A DNA stretch of 64,000 nucleotides from positions 62,001-126,000 of the forward strand of contig NZ_SCWB01000001.1 in assembly GCF_004359545.1 (NCBI RefSeq). Direction: 5' to 3'. The first letter of the stretch is position 1. Each line of letters begins with the position of its first letter. The position numbers and the translations under genes are program-made. The stretch comes from Macrococcus lamae. Lineage in GTDB: Bacteria; Bacillota; Bacilli; Staphylococcales; Staphylococcaceae. This document shows, piece by piece, positions 38,911 to 48,463 of this stretch. Below the pieces are notes generated by a model. That model saw nothing but the letters and a program-made list of their open reading frames with translations, had not been told where the DNA came from and did not search any database.

Positions 38911-39675
38911 ATGGAACCGATATTTGAAATTAAAAATGTAAATTATCGTTATCCGGACAAAGTCGCATTGAAAGATATCAATATTAAAATTTATCCGGGC
39001 AGCTTTACCGCAATTGTCGGACCGAATGGCTCTGGAAAATCGACACTGCTGAAGCTGATTCTCGGTATCCTTCAGCTGCAGACAGGCATGATTTTAATAA
39101 ACGGAAAGCCGATGACGCATCAGCTGCCGCATAAAATTGGATATGTTTCTCAAAAAGCAAATGCTGGAAATACGGGTTTCCCGGCAACTGTCAGAGAAGT
39201 TATCACGAGCGGTCTGACACAGGAAAAGAAATTATTTCAACGATATAATGCACATGACCGCGAACGAGTCACACAATTGATGGAACGGCTTCATATCATA
39301 CATTTACAGGATAAGAATATTTCTCAGCTGTCCGGTGGTCAGCAGCAGCGGGTATTCATTGCGAGAGCATTAGTTGCGAATCCGAGCATCTTGATTCTAG
39401 ATGAGCCGACAGTAGGAATTGACGCAAAACATGTCGCAGAATTTTATAAGCTGCTCAGTCAATTAAAAAGCGAAGGGATAACGATACTGCTGGTGACTCA
39501 TGATATCGGCATTGTCGCGGATACAGCAACAAGTGTCGTCTGCTTAAATCAGCACCTGCACTTTCACGGCACGACTCAGGAATTCAAGTCACTGGATCAA
39601 GTTGAAATATCTAAAATATACGGTCATCCTGTCCAGTTTGTCGATCACGACCATCAAAGGGAGTGCTGCCAATGA
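38911..39675 (+). CDS. znuC: Zinc/manganese ABC transporter ATPase
   Basis: The 254-residue ATPase of a metal importer. Walker A GPNGSGKST, signature LSGGQQQR and Walker B ILILDEPTVGID are intact. The frame extends back to 38851, but GAGGTGG followed by ATG 38911 is the likely start. It overlaps the permease gene by four bases and zur follows, so zinc is the probable substrate; manganese cannot be excluded. No binding-protein gene is next to it. Confidence 0.9.
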   Translation: MEPIFEIKNVNYRYPDKVALKDINIKIYPGSFTAIVGPNGSGKSTLLKLILGILQLQTGMILINGKPMTHQLPHKIGYVSQKANAGNTGFPATVREVITSGLTQEKKLFQRYNAHDRERVTQLMERLHIIHLQDKNISQLSGGQQQRVFIARALVANPSILILDEPTVGIDAKHVAEFYKLLSQLKSEGITILLVTHDIGIVADTATSVVCLNQHLHFHGTTQEFKSLDQVEISKIYGHPVQFVDHDHQRECCQ

Positions 39676-40517
39676 TTGATGCATTAATTCAATTCAATTT
39701 TATGCGTTACAGTGTGATTAGTGGCATGCTGATCGGTATTCTAGCACCATTAATCGGTACGTTTATAGTTGTCAGACGGCTGTCATTGATCGCTGATGCC
39801 TTAAGTCATGTGACACTCGGCGGTATTTCATTTGGTATGCTGGTCACAAAATTAGTGCCGGCAATTGTCATCAGTCCCGTCTGGTCAGGTATTTTATTCT
39901 CAATTATCGGTGCTTTGTTGATTGAGCGTTTGAGAACAGTATATAAGCATTATGAGGAGCTGGCGATTCCAATTATAATGTCATTAGGTATCGGACTAAG
40001 TGTAGTCTTTATCTCACTTGCAGATGGTTTCAATCAGGATTTATTCGGCTATTTGTTTGGCAGTATCAGTGCGGTGACATTTAATGATATGCTGGCAATC
40101 ATTGCTATATTTATAATTGTCGCAGCATTTGTATTTTTTCTTTATAAAGAATTGTTTGTCTTATCGTTCGACGAGGAATATGCAGGAATCATAGGTGTGC
40201 CAAGAATTCTGCATATTTTATTTATGCTGGTTGTGGCACTGGTGATTTCAGCTTCTATGCGCGTCGTCGGTATCCTGCTGGTCAGCAGTCTAATAACACT
40301 GCCAGTTGCAAGTGCCATGCGTTTTGCTAAAGGTTATAAATCTTTGATGCTTTGGAGCATTATCTTTGGTGAAGCAGCAGTAATCATGGGACTAATCTTC
40401 GCTTTTTATATGAATATTTCTCCCGGGGGCGTTATTGTACTACTGCTTATTATGATTCTGCTCGGCAGCATCATGTATCAGAAGAGACAAGAAGGAGGTT
40501 TGAACAATGAAGATTGA
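39672..40517 (+). CDS. znuB: Zinc ABC transporter permease
   Basis: A 281-residue permease of the ZnuB/ABC-3 family with eight or so hydrophobic segments and the conserved FIVVRRLSLIADALSHVTLG. The frame opens at GTG 39663, directly behind AAGGGAG, while ATG 39672 is at normal distance (nine bases) and overlaps the znuC stop (ATGA), so it is preferred. It overlaps zur by 11 bases. Confidence 0.92.
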   Translation: MIDALIQFNFMRYSVISGMLIGILAPLIGTFIVVRRLSLIADALSHVTLGGISFGMLVTKLVPAIVISPVWSGILFSIIGALLIERLRTVYKHYEELAIPIIMSLGIGLSVVFISLADGFNQDLFGYLFGSISAVTFNDMLAIIAIFIIVAAFVFFLYKELFVLSFDEEYAGIIGVPRILHILFMLVVALVISASMRVVGILLVSSLITLPVASAMRFAKGYKSLMLWSIIFGEAAVIMGLIFAFYMNISPGGVIVLLLIMILLGSIMYQKRQEGGLNNED

Positions 40518-40914
40518 AGAAGCGATACAAGTGCTGAAGGATAAAGGCTATAAATATACTGATAAACGTAAAGATATGATTACTTTACTGAAGAACGAAG
40601 ATAAGTATTTAAGTGCGAAGCAAATACAGCTGGCTTTAAATGACCGATATCCGGGCATATCTTTTGATACGGTCTACCGTAATCTTCATACCTTCAGTCA
40701 GCTGAACATTGTTGAAACAACGGAGTGGGCAGGTGAAAAGAAATTCAGGCTCGCCTGTATTAGTCATCACCATCATCATTTTATCTGTGAATCATGTGGA
40801 GATACTAAAGTGATTGAGTATTGTCCAGTCGCAGTCTTTAAAGAAGAGATTCCAGATGTCGAAATCAAATCACACAAAATTGAATTGTATGGTTTATGTG
40901 AAAAATGTAAATAA
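40507..40914 (+). CDS. zur: Fur-family repressor, probably Zur
   Basis: A 135-residue Fur-family regulator. The winged helix (KQIQLALNDRYPGISFDTVYRNLHTF) is followed by the metal site HHHHHF and the structural zinc pairs CESCG and CEKCK. Coupling to znuC-znuB makes Zur more likely than Fur or PerR. It would sense zinc and repress this operon through the site near 38861. AAGGAGG precedes the ATG. Confidence 0.88.
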   Translation: MKIEEAIQVLKDKGYKYTDKRKDMITLLKNEDKYLSAKQIQLALNDRYPGISFDTVYRNLHTFSQLNIVETTEWAGEKKFRLACISHHHHHFICESCGDTKVIEYCPVAVFKEEIPDVEIKSHKIELYGLCEKCK

Positions 40915-40941
40915 AACCGGAGGGAAATTTCCTCCGGTTTT
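40913..40941. terminator. Bidirectional terminator between zur and yqfW
   Basis: AAAACCGGAGG, seven-base loop, CCTCCGGTTTT: 11 perfect pairs, GC-rich centre and A/T flanks suited to both converging units. Confidence 0.92.
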
Positions 40942-40942
40942 G

Positions 40943-41506
40943 TTATTTTATATAACGCTTAAGTACTGCATTTACTTCCTGCCATGATTTGACACGGTAT
41001 ACTTCATTCGGTAGTTCAGACTGATTATAAGGCGTGTCGAATAAGATGACTGGAATGTTAAGTGTCTGATTAATATCGATTGCATTATCAAGTTTATCTT
41101 CTAAGAAAAAGTCAACATTAAGTCGTCTGGCAGCTTCTATTTTATCGTGGCTGCCTGTCAATTCTATATGATGGAAAGGAATGTCATGACTGGTGAACCA
41201 TTGTTCTGTTATGTCACCTAAATAATCATAACGTGCACTGATATAGTAAAGCTCATGTTGTTTTGCCCATTCTCTTAAGATGGGAGCAGCACCTTCAGCA
41301 ATGGGTGAATTAATGTAGATTTCCTCTTGGTTGGCGATGAACCAGTCATACATTTCTTCTGGTGTTTTATTCAGCACCACGCCAAGATCATATGCCGTTA
41401 TATCTTCATAGCAAAGATCTTTTCTGAATGATTTCTGTAAATAAGGTACTAAAGCAGTAGGACAAGTAACTGTCCCGTCAATATCAATGCCCAGTCTAAA
41501 GCGCAC
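40943..41506 (-). CDS. yqfW: HAD-type nucleotidase, YqfW family
   Basis: A 187-residue HAD hydrolase of the NT5C family. The nucleophile motif DIDGTV is near the N-terminus, motif [10 protein letters not shown] in the middle and [11 protein letters not shown] acts as motif III. The real substrate is unknown. The longest frame starts with TTG at 41515, touching its GAGG; GTG at 41506 is nine bases after that GAGG and is preferred. It overlaps ispG by 11 bases, so it is the last gene of a DUF1189-ispG-yqfW operon. Confidence 0.83.
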   Translation of the reverse strand: MRFRLGIDIDGTVTCPTALVPYLQKSFRKDLCYEDITAYDLGVVLNKTPEEMYDWFIANQEEIYINSPIAEGAAPILREWAKQHELYYISARYDYLGDITEQWFTSHDIPFHHIELTGSHDKIEAARRLNVDFFLEDKLDNAIDINQTLNIPVILFDTPYNQSELPNEVYRVKSWQEVNAVLKRYIK

Positions 41507-42626
41507 CGCTTTCAACCTCAGCTGCTTCTAATTGTGCTGTTTCCTGTTTTCTGTAATATTCTTCGGCAATTTTATCAATTTCAATCTTTAATTCTTCAAC
41601 CATTGTTTCTTCAGGCACTTTACGTACTGTCTTTCCTTTCATGAACAATAACCCTTCACCACGAGCACCTGCAATACCTATATCAGCTTCGCGTGCTTCT
41701 CCTGGACCGTTTACCGCACAGCCGAGAACAGCTACTTTGATAGGGGCTTTAATAGTAGAAATATATTCTTCTACTTCATTGGCGATTGAGATCAGATCAA
41801 TTTCAATTCGACCGCATGTTGGACATGAGATAAGTGTCGCGGCATTGCTGGCAAGACCGAATGATTTCAGCAGTTCACGAGCGACTTTCACTTCTTCGAC
41901 CGGGTCAGCTGATAAGGAGATACGTAATGTATTGCCGATGCCGAGACTCATAATAGCTCCGAGACCTGCAGCTGATTTAACAGTTCCTGCGAACAATGTA
42001 CCACTTTCAGTGATTCCTAGATGGAGCGGATAGTCAAACGCTTGAGCTGCTTTTGTATACGCTTCAATGGCTAAATTAACATCACTTGCTTTCATAGAGA
42101 CGATGATATCATGAAAATCAAGCTCTTCAAGGATTTTTATATGATGAAGGGCACTTTCTACCATACCATCAGCTGTCGGATAACCATACTTTTTGATGAT
42201 ATGTTTTTCAAGTGAGCCTGCATTAACACCGATTCTGATAGGAATACCTTTTGCCTTACATGCTTTGACAACTTCTTCTACTTTTTCACGACGACCGATA
42301 TTGCCGGGGTTGATTCGGATTTTATCAGCGCCGCCTTCAATAGCAAGCAGGGCTAGTTTGTAATCGAAGTGGATATCAACAACTAAAGGAATATTGATGC
42401 GTTTTTTGATTTCTTCAATTGCTAGTGCATCTTCTTCTTTCGGACATGCGACTCGGACGATCTGACAGCCTGCTTCTTCAAGGCGGAGAATTTCAGCAAC
42501 TGTCGCCTCTACATCGTGTGTTTTTGTCGTCGTCATACTCTGAATGACTAACTCATTGTTTCCTCCAATGGTCAAGTTTCCCACTTTAACTGGACGGGTG
42601 TTTCTTCTATGCGTAATTTCTGGCAT
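41496..42626 (-). CDS. ispG: 4-hydroxy-3-methylbut-2-enyl diphosphate synthase
   Basis: Penultimate step of the MEP pathway, a 4Fe-4S enzyme. The 376 residues carry the TIM-barrel signatures [21 protein letters not shown] and RINPGNIG, and the cluster cysteines in SCPTCGR and [16 protein letters not shown] precedes the ATG. Works in sequence with ispH at 35499. Confidence 0.96.
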   Translation of the reverse strand: MPEITHRRNTRPVKVGNLTIGGNNELVIQSMTTTKTHDVEATVAEILRLEEAGCQIVRVACPKEEDALAIEEIKKRINIPLVVDIHFDYKLALLAIEGGADKIRINPGNIGRREKVEEVVKACKAKGIPIRIGVNAGSLEKHIIKKYGYPTADGMVESALHHIKILEELDFHDIIVSMKASDVNLAIEAYTKAAQAFDYPLHLGITESGTLFAGTVKSAAGLGAIMSLGIGNTLRISLSADPVEEVKVARELLKSFGLASNAATLISCPTCGRIEIDLISIANEVEEYISTIKAPIKVAVLGCAVNGPGEAREADIGIAGARGEGLLFMKGKTVRKVPEETMVEELKIEIDKIAEEYYRKQETAQLEAAEVESGAL

Positions 42627-42653
42627 GAAATGATGGCTCCTTCTTGGATATTA

Positions 42654-43388
42654 TTATTTGCCTGTCTTTTTTCTCGGTAAATACCAGCCGGCAATACTAA
42701 CAAGTAAAATCATTATACACCATGACAAAGGATTGAATAAAGCATTCGGAACTAAAAGGTCGATATACTGTATGAGTGTCGGTATAGTAATCAAAAATGC
42801 AGTTATCTTAATCCAGTTCATAAACCTGGATTTCCGTTTGGCAAGAAAACTGATCCAATGTGCGGCTAAACTGATTCCAGTCACTTTCATCAGCATGACG
42901 GTATACTGAAATATAATTAGGATGAACATAATAAGAAGGAAATAAAAGAACGACGATTCTGTATATACTTTCATCAGCTCTACTAAAGATTTCTTATTTT
43001 CAATCATATTCAGGTTACTGTAGTCAATAGGATCAATATTTTTTATATATAGTTTATTTTTGGTGAATGTCATTATATCTGAGGAATTACCAGTAGTCTC
43101 TTCCGTAAATGTGACAGTGCCACCGTTCACTTTAATAATTTTTTCTTTATTATCTTGTAGTTCAAGCATAGAGTTCTTAATATGAAAATCTGGAATGTCC
43201 TGTTCTTTTTCCTCAATTAATGTAGTAAAAGAAGAAATCGACTGATAAATATGAGTTACTCCAGGTGCTGACAATAATAAAGATAACAACAGGAGATGAA
43301 GAAATACATATCGTAAAGGGGTAATTCTATAGAGCGGATATTTTTTCGGTGAAAACAATCGTTTGAGTGCTGCTGTGTATTTGTTCAT
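42654..43388 (-). CDS. DUF1189 membrane protein (YqgB-like)
   Basis: A 244-residue membrane protein. A basic N-terminus (KRLFSPKKYPLYR) is followed by a helix (about 27-45), an outer domain of about 110 residues and three or four C-terminal helices. This pattern and the location upstream of ispG and beside sodA match the DUF1189/YqgB family. The function is unknown. GGAGG on the minus strand precedes the ATG, and ispG follows after 27 bases. Confidence 0.83.
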   Translation of the reverse strand: MNKYTAALKRLFSPKKYPLYRITPLRYVFLHLLLLSLLLSAPGVTHIYQSISSFTTLIEEKEQDIPDFHIKNSMLELQDNKEKIIKVNGGTVTFTEETTGNSSDIMTFTKNKLYIKNIDPIDYSNLNMIENKKSLVELMKVYTESSFFYFLLIMFILIIFQYTVMLMKVTGISLAAHWISFLAKRKSRFMNWIKITAFLITIPTLIQYIDLLVPNALFNPLSWCIMILLVSIAGWYLPRKKTGK

Positions 43389-43465
43389 TTAGAGTACCTC
43401 CATCATGCACTTTATCATAATATAATCATGCTATCTATTTTTTTCAGAATAAAAAAGCAAACTAG

Positions 43466-43494
43466 TTGAGCAAAGAGCAAAAGGTTGATAATAT
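43466..43494 (+). promoter_or_regulatory. Promoter for sodA
   Basis: -35 TTGAGC (43466-43471), 17-base spacer, -10 TAATAT (43489-43494) preceded by TG one base away. Nothing recognisable as a metal regulator box was found around it. Confidence 0.65.
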
Positions 43495-43530
43495 TTAGAT
43501 GTAAACCAATTCAGAGGAGGATGAACAATT

Positions 43531-44133
43531 ATGGCATTTGAATTACCACAATTACCATATGCTTATGATGCATTAGAACCACATATCGATAAAGAGACGA
43601 TGGAAATCCATCATACGAAGCATCATAACACTTATGTCACTAACTTGAACGCAGCAGTTGCAGGAACAGAATTTGAGAACCAGTCGATTGAAGAATTAAT
43701 GGCAAATATTAATTCAGTTCCTGAAGACAAACAGACAGCTGTACGCAATAATGGCGGCGGTCATTATAACCATTCATTATTCTGGCAGTTGTTGTCTAAA
43801 GATGGTGGTACACCAAATGGTGAAGTTGCAGAAGCTATCAATGCGAAGTTCGGTTCTTTTGAAGCGTTCCAGGAAGCGTTTGCTGAAGCTGCAACGAAAC
43901 GTTTTGGATCTGGCTGGGCTTGGTTAGTCGTTAACAATGGTGAATTAGAAGTTGTTTCAACTCCAAATCAGGATAATCCATTAATGGAAGACAAAACTCC
44001 AATTTTAGGTTTAGACGTTTGGGAGCATGCTTATTACTTGAATTATCAAAACAAACGTCCTGACTACATTAAAGCATTCTGGAATGTAGTGAACTGGGAT
44101 AAAGTGAATGAATTATATACTGCTGCAAAATAA
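43531..44133 (+). CDS. sodA: Manganese/iron superoxide dismutase
   Basis: Converts superoxide to hydrogen peroxide and oxygen. The 200 residues show metal ligands H27 (IHHTKHH), H81 ([11 protein letters not shown]), and the aspartate and histidine of DVWEHAYY. Whether it prefers manganese or iron cannot be told here. GAGGAGG precedes the ATG by 10 bases. One-gene unit with promoter and terminator. Confidence 0.97.
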   Translation: MAFELPQLPYAYDALEPHIDKETMEIHHTKHHNTYVTNLNAAVAGTEFENQSIEELMANINSVPEDKQTAVRNNGGGHYNHSLFWQLLSKDGGTPNGEVAEAINAKFGSFEAFQEAFAEAATKRFGSGWAWLVVNNGELEVVSTPNQDNPLMEDKTPILGLDVWEHAYYLNYQNKRPDYIKAFWNVVNWDKVNELYTAAK

Positions 44134-44142
44134 TCTTTAGTA

Positions 44143-44164
44143 AGAGGCTTAGGCCTCTTTTTTT
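44143..44164 (+). terminator. Terminator of sodA
   Basis: Stem AGAGGC / GCCTCT, four-base loop, seven T. Confidence 0.88.
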
Positions 44165-44249
44165 ATGTTTATAAAAATCAGCTCCTTCTAGAAATCAACC
44201 GGCTTTTCATATATGATAAGTAAATAACGTGTGAAAAGAGGTTCAACTG

Positions 44250-46292
44250 TTGAGACGATTGAAGCAGGAAACAAACGAACTGAAACAAAAAAGGCTGACT
44301 GATCGCAGAATAAATGTCATATTTATTGCAATTATGGTATTGCTGACCGTACTCGTGTTACGTCTAGGGTATTTACAGATTGCAAAAGGTGAGTCCTATA
44401 AAAAAGCAGTAGACAGTAATGAAAATATCGAAGTCAATGAATCGGTTCCCCGAGGTCGTATTTACGACCGTAACGGTAAATTACTGGTCGATAATACGTC
44501 GAAAAAATCAATCACTTATACTCGTGGACGTATGACTTCTACAAGAGAAATACTTGAAACGGCTCGTAAGCTTGCAAAATATATTGATATGCCGACGAAT
44601 GCACTGACCGAAAGAGATAAACAAGATTATTACATTCTCACTCGAAAAGATGCAGTTGATAAACTAATGACGAAAGAATATAAGATGTTTGAAGAAGGAC
44701 TTCTTTCCCCGGAGCAGTTTGATGAAACAATGTATAAGAAAATAACTAAAGCTTATACCGATCGTATTCCTGATCGGGAACTTGAAATAGCAGCAATCTA
44801 TAGAGAAATGTCTTCTGGTAGTCAGTTGAGCCCTCAGACAATAAAAAATGAGAAGGTCACCGAACGTGAATATGCACTGGTGTCTCAAAACCTTTCTAAA
44901 ATGTCCGGAGTAAGTACATCGATGGACTGGGATAGAAAGTATATTTATGGGAAGACATTGAAAACGATGTTCGGAAAAGTTTCTTCAAAAGAAGAAGGAC
45001 TGCCGAAAGACCTTGTAGATTACTATCTAGCTAAAGGCTATTCAAGAAATGACCGTGTAGGTCAGAGCTATCTTGAATATCAATACGAGAATGTTTTGCG
45101 TGGTAAGAAGAAGAAAATGCGCTATATTACAGATAAATCAGGAAAGATTATTAACACTGAAGTGCTTGAAGAAGGTTCACGAGGCAATGATTTAGTTTTG
45201 ACGATTGATATTGATCTGCAAAAGAAAGTAGAAGCATTTGTCGATAAACACATTGGCAATTTAAGATCAGGAGGCGCAAAAGATATGGATAAAGTTCTTG
45301 TCGTCGTCCAGGATCCCAATAACGGAGATATACTAGCACTTGCAGGTAGACAGATCGATAAAAATGGAAGAATCACAGATTACCATTATGGAACCTTTAC
45401 ATCTCAATATGCAGTTGGTTCTTCAGTCAAAGGCGCGACTTTACTCACAGGTTATAGTAACAAAGCCATTTCAGTCGGTGAAACGATGATTGATGAACCC
45501 CTTAGATTTGAAGGCGGGTTAACTAAACGTTCTTACTTCAATCAGGATAGCAAAGTTGCTATTTCAGATAAAGAAGCGTTAATGCATTCATCCAACGTCT
45601 TTATGTTTAAGACAGCCTTAAAGCTTGCCGGAACGAATTATACACCGAATATGTCGCTTCCATCAGATATCACACAGGCAGGTCTCAAGCTGAGAAAAGG
45701 ACTCAACCAATTCGGGCTTGGCGTTAAGACGGGAATTGATCTTCCTAATGAAGTAGCAGGTCAGACGGGTGTCTTAAAAAATAATCCAGGTAACTATCTA
45801 GATCTTGCTATAGGGCAGTATGATACTTATTCACCGCTTCAGCTGTCTCAGTATATTTCAACGATTGCAAATAATGGATATAGAATTCAATCTCATTTAG
45901 TGAAAGAAATAAGAGAACCATCAAAAACCGATAGACTTGGACCGGTTAAAAAGGTTTTCAATGGGAAGGTGCTTAATCGGATAAATAACTCACAAAGAGA
46001 AATTGATCAGGTGAAAGATGGTTTTGATATGGTTTTCAATAGAGAAGAAGGAACCGGATATACGAGCTTTAATAACACTAAAGTTAAATCTGCAGGTAAA
46101 ACAGGAACGGCGGAAGTCGTGCAGAATGGAGAAGCACGAGTCAACTCGACGTACATAGGCTATGCTCCGGAGAAAAATCCTAAGATGAGTTTTTTCATCA
46201 TCTATACAAACCAGCCAGTTCCTCCACCATGGCTGCCAGGCGGCGATCTTGGTAGAGATATTATTAATGCATATTTTGATGATAAAAAATAA
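44250..46292 (+). CDS. Class B penicillin-binding protein (PBP3-like)
   Basis: A monofunctional D,D-transpeptidase that cross-links peptidoglycan. The 680 residues have a cytoplasmic tail, one membrane helix (about 22-43), the PBP dimerisation motif PRGRIYDRNG (68-77), and a transpeptidase domain with SxxK (S391-K394), SxN (S447-N449) and KTG (K617-G619). Position next to sodA matches PBP3 of Staphylococcus and PbpA of Bacillus. The start is TTG 44250 after AAGAGGT. Nothing indicates a resistance variant. Confidence 0.93.
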   Translation: MRRLKQETNELKQKRLTDRRINVIFIAIMVLLTVLVLRLGYLQIAKGESYKKAVDSNENIEVNESVPRGRIYDRNGKLLVDNTSKKSITYTRGRMTSTREILETARKLAKYIDMPTNALTERDKQDYYILTRKDAVDKLMTKEYKMFEEGLLSPEQFDETMYKKITKAYTDRIPDRELEIAAIYREMSSGSQLSPQTIKNEKVTEREYALVSQNLSKMSGVSTSMDWDRKYIYGKTLKTMFGKVSSKEEGLPKDLVDYYLAKGYSRNDRVGQSYLEYQYENVLRGKKKKMRYITDKSGKIINTEVLEEGSRGNDLVLTIDIDLQKKVEAFVDKHIGNLRSGGAKDMDKVLVVVQDPNNGDILALAGRQIDKNGRITDYHYGTFTSQYAVGSSVKGATLLTGYSNKAISVGETMIDEPLRFEGGLTKRSYFNQDSKVAISDKEALMHSSNVFMFKTALKLAGTNYTPNMSLPSDITQAGLKLRKGLNQFGLGVKTGIDLPNEVAGQTGVLKNNPGNYLDLAIGQYDTYSPLQLSQYISTIANNGYRIQSHLVKEIREPSKTDRLGPVKKVFNGKVLNRINNSQREIDQVKDGFDMVFNREEGTGYTSFNNTKVKSAGKTGTAEVVQNGEARVNSTYIGYAPEKNPKMSFFIIYTNQPVPPPWLPGGDLGRDIINAYFDDKK

Positions 46293-46345
46293 TACTACTT
46301 TATTTAATTAGTTTCTTTAAGTAAATAATTAATTTATATAAGACG

Positions 46346-46377
46346 AAAAGACATCTGAATGATTTCAGATGTCTTTT
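46346..46377 (+). terminator. Terminator between the PBP gene and pstS
   Basis: A 14-base perfect stem (AAAAGACATCTGAA / TTCAGATGTCTTTT) with a four-base loop. The Pho box starts two bases after it. Confidence 0.88.
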
Positions 46378-46378
46378 A

Positions 46379-46417
46379 TTTACACAAACTTTACAATACT
46401 TTCATTTTGAATTAACA
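46379..46417 (+). promoter_or_regulatory. Pho box (PhoP binding repeats)
   Basis: Four six-base repeats at exact 11-base intervals: TTTACA (46379), TTTACA (46390), TTCATT (46401), TTAACA (46412). This is the layout of Bacillus PhoP sites, TT(A/T/C)ACA with about five-base spacers. It lies about 75 bases ahead of pstS. A clear -10 was not identified downstream. Confidence 0.85.
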
Positions 46418-46493
46418 ATGGTGATGTAAAGTAAGTGTTGTAAGAAAATTTTAGTTATATATTTTCTGTCTACATACGGGAGGAAACTTGAAA

Positions 46494-47468
46494 ATGAAAA
46501 AATGGCAATTAGTAGGTTCAACAACTGTTTTAGGAACTGCTTTATTTTTAGGAGCATGTGGTGGTGCAGCTCAGAATGACAAATCTGAAGATAAGTCAGC
46601 AGATAACAGTGATACTAAATCTACTGATACTAAAAAAGTCTCTGGTGAAGTAAATGGTGATGGTTCAACAACAGTTGCACCGATCATTGAAAAAATCAAT
46701 GAAGAGTTTAACGCTGAATATCCAGATGTAACCGTTTCTGTAGGTACTTCAGGAACAGGTGGCGGTTTTGAAAAATTCATCGCTGGTGAGACAGACTTCT
46801 CAAATGCATCACGTGATATCAAAGATGAAGAAAAAGATGCGCTTAAAAAAGAAAAAATAGACTATACTGAATTCAAAGTTGCAACTGATGGTTTAACAGT
46901 AGCAGTCAATAAAGATAATGATTTTGTTGAATATTTGACTTTTGATGAATTAGCTAAAATCTATAATGGAGAAGCTAAAACATGGAAAGATGTCCGCAGT
47001 GATTTCCCGGATGAAGAAATTAAAGCTTTCTCTCCTGACCAGTCACACGGTACTTATGACTTCTTCAGTGAAGAAGTTTTAGACAAAGGCGAAATCAAAG
47101 CAGAGAAAAATGCTGATACAAACGTTATCGTTTCTTCAGTAAAAGACAACAAAAATGGTATTGGTTTCTTCGGATATAACTTCTACCAGGAAAATAAAGA
47201 CGACTTAAAAGCTGTTAAGATTCAAGGCAAAGATGAAAAAGAAGGCGTTGAAGCAACTGAAGAAACAGTTAAAGATGGTTCATATCCATTAAGTCGCCCA
47301 TTATTCATCTATGCTAAAAACGATTCATTAAAGAACAACGAAGCATTCAAAGAATTCATGAAATTCACATTAGAAAAAGCGCCTGAAGCGTCTAAAGCAT
47401 CTGGTTATGTTCCTTTAGAAGATGCAGACTACGAAGAAGATATGAAAAAACTTGAAGAAGTAAAATAA
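46494..47468 (+). CDS. pstS: PstS, phosphate-binding lipoprotein
   Basis: Captures phosphate outside the membrane for PstCAB. The 324 residues have a lipoprotein signal with lipobox LGAC (cleavage before the cysteine near residue 22), a Ser/Asp/Lys-rich linker, then the binding fold with GDGSTTVAP and [10 protein letters not shown], the phosphate loops. TTG 46488 is four bases after GGAGG and ATG 46494 ten; the ATG is chosen. First gene of pstSCAB-phoU behind a Pho box. Confidence 0.96.
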   Translation: MKKWQLVGSTTVLGTALFLGACGGAAQNDKSEDKSADNSDTKSTDTKKVSGEVNGDGSTTVAPIIEKINEEFNAEYPDVTVSVGTSGTGGGFEKFIAGETDFSNASRDIKDEEKDALKKEKIDYTEFKVATDGLTVAVNKDNDFVEYLTFDELAKIYNGEAKTWKDVRSDFPDEEIKAFSPDQSHGTYDFFSEEVLDKGEIKAEKNADTNVIVSSVKDNKNGIGFFGYNFYQENKDDLKAVKIQGKDEKEGVEATEETVKDGSYPLSRPLFIYAKNDSLKNNEAFKEFMKFTLEKAPEASKASGYVPLEDADYEEDMKKLEEVK

Positions 47469-47486
47469 TAATTCATTGATATGATG

Positions 47487-47513
47487 AGGGGCGAACTCGT
47501 TCGTCCCTTTTTT
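47487..47513 (+). terminator. Attenuator hairpin after pstS
   Basis: A ten-base stem (AGGGGCGAAC / GTTCGTCCCT, one G-U pair) with a tiny loop, followed by six T. It sits inside the pst operon and would leave more pstS than pstC transcript. Confidence 0.75.
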
Positions 47514-47532
47514 AAAATGAAGGAGTCTAACT

Positions 47533-48462
47533 ATGAAAGATAAAATTTCAGTACAACAAATGATTCAGCAGAATCAAGGCAAAGGGTCAAGAAGTTTCAT
47601 TGAAAAACTTATTCCAGCGATTTTACTGATTATTGCTTCTGTTTCTATTTTAACAACAATTGGTATTTTAATTACGCTGCTAACTGAAACCATTACCTTT
47701 TTCTCAAGAGTTTCTTTCTCGCAGTTCTTTTTGGAAAAAGAGTGGAATGCATTTGGACAGAATCCTAAATATGGTATTTACTCACTGATTTTGGGGACTC
47801 TCAAAGTCACATTTATTGCAACTTTGTTTGCAGTTCCTGTCGGTTTAGGTGCTGCTCTATATTTAAGTGAATATGCAAGTGATACAGCTAGAAGAATCAT
47901 TAAACCTATCCTTGAAATTCTTGCCGGTATTCCAACAATCGTCTATGGATTCTTTGCCCTGACTTTTGTTACACCTTTACTTAGAACATTCTGGACAGAT
48001 TTAGGAAGCTTTAACTCTATCAGTCCAGGACTCGTCATCGGTATTATGGTGATACCTATGATCGCTAGTTTAAGCGAAGATGCGATGAGTGCAGTACCTC
48101 AGGCTATTAGAGAAGGAGCACTTGGACTCGGTTCTACTAAATTGGAAGTGGCTTTGAAAGTGGTATTTCCGGCCGCATTATCTGGTATTTTGGCATCGAT
48201 TGTTCTTGCTATTTCACGTGCTATCGGTGAAACGATGATCGTTGCTCTTGCCGCAGGTAGTTCGCCTGATTCATCGCTCAGTCTCACAAATTCAATTCAA
48301 ACGATGACAGGTTTCATTGTTCAGGTTGCAACAGGTGATGCGACGTTCGGTACAGATATTTACTATAGTATTTACGCAGTAGGTTTCACATTATTCGTTT
48401 TTACATTAATTATGAACTTTATTTCGCAATGGGTGACTCGCCGCTTTAGAGAGGAGTATTAA
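47533..48462 (+). CDS. pstC: PstC, phosphate ABC permease
   Basis: One of two permeases of the high-affinity phosphate importer. The 309 residues have six hydrophobic segments and the inner-membrane component loop EGALGLGSTKLEVALKVVFP before SGILASIVL. AAGGAG precedes the ATG. It lies one base ahead of pstA. Confidence 0.95.
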   Translation: MKDKISVQQMIQQNQGKGSRSFIEKLIPAILLIIASVSILTTIGILITLLTETITFFSRVSFSQFFLEKEWNAFGQNPKYGIYSLILGTLKVTFIATLFAVPVGLGAALYLSEYASDTARRIIKPILEILAGIPTIVYGFFALTFVTPLLRTFWTDLGSFNSISPGLVIGIMVIPMIASLSEDAMSAVPQAIREGALGLGSTKLEVALKVVFPAALSGILASIVLAISRAIGETMIVALAAGSSPDSSLSLTNSIQTMTGFIVQVATGDATFGTDIYYSIYAVGFTLFVFTLIMNFISQWVTRRFREEY

Positions 48463-48463
48463 T

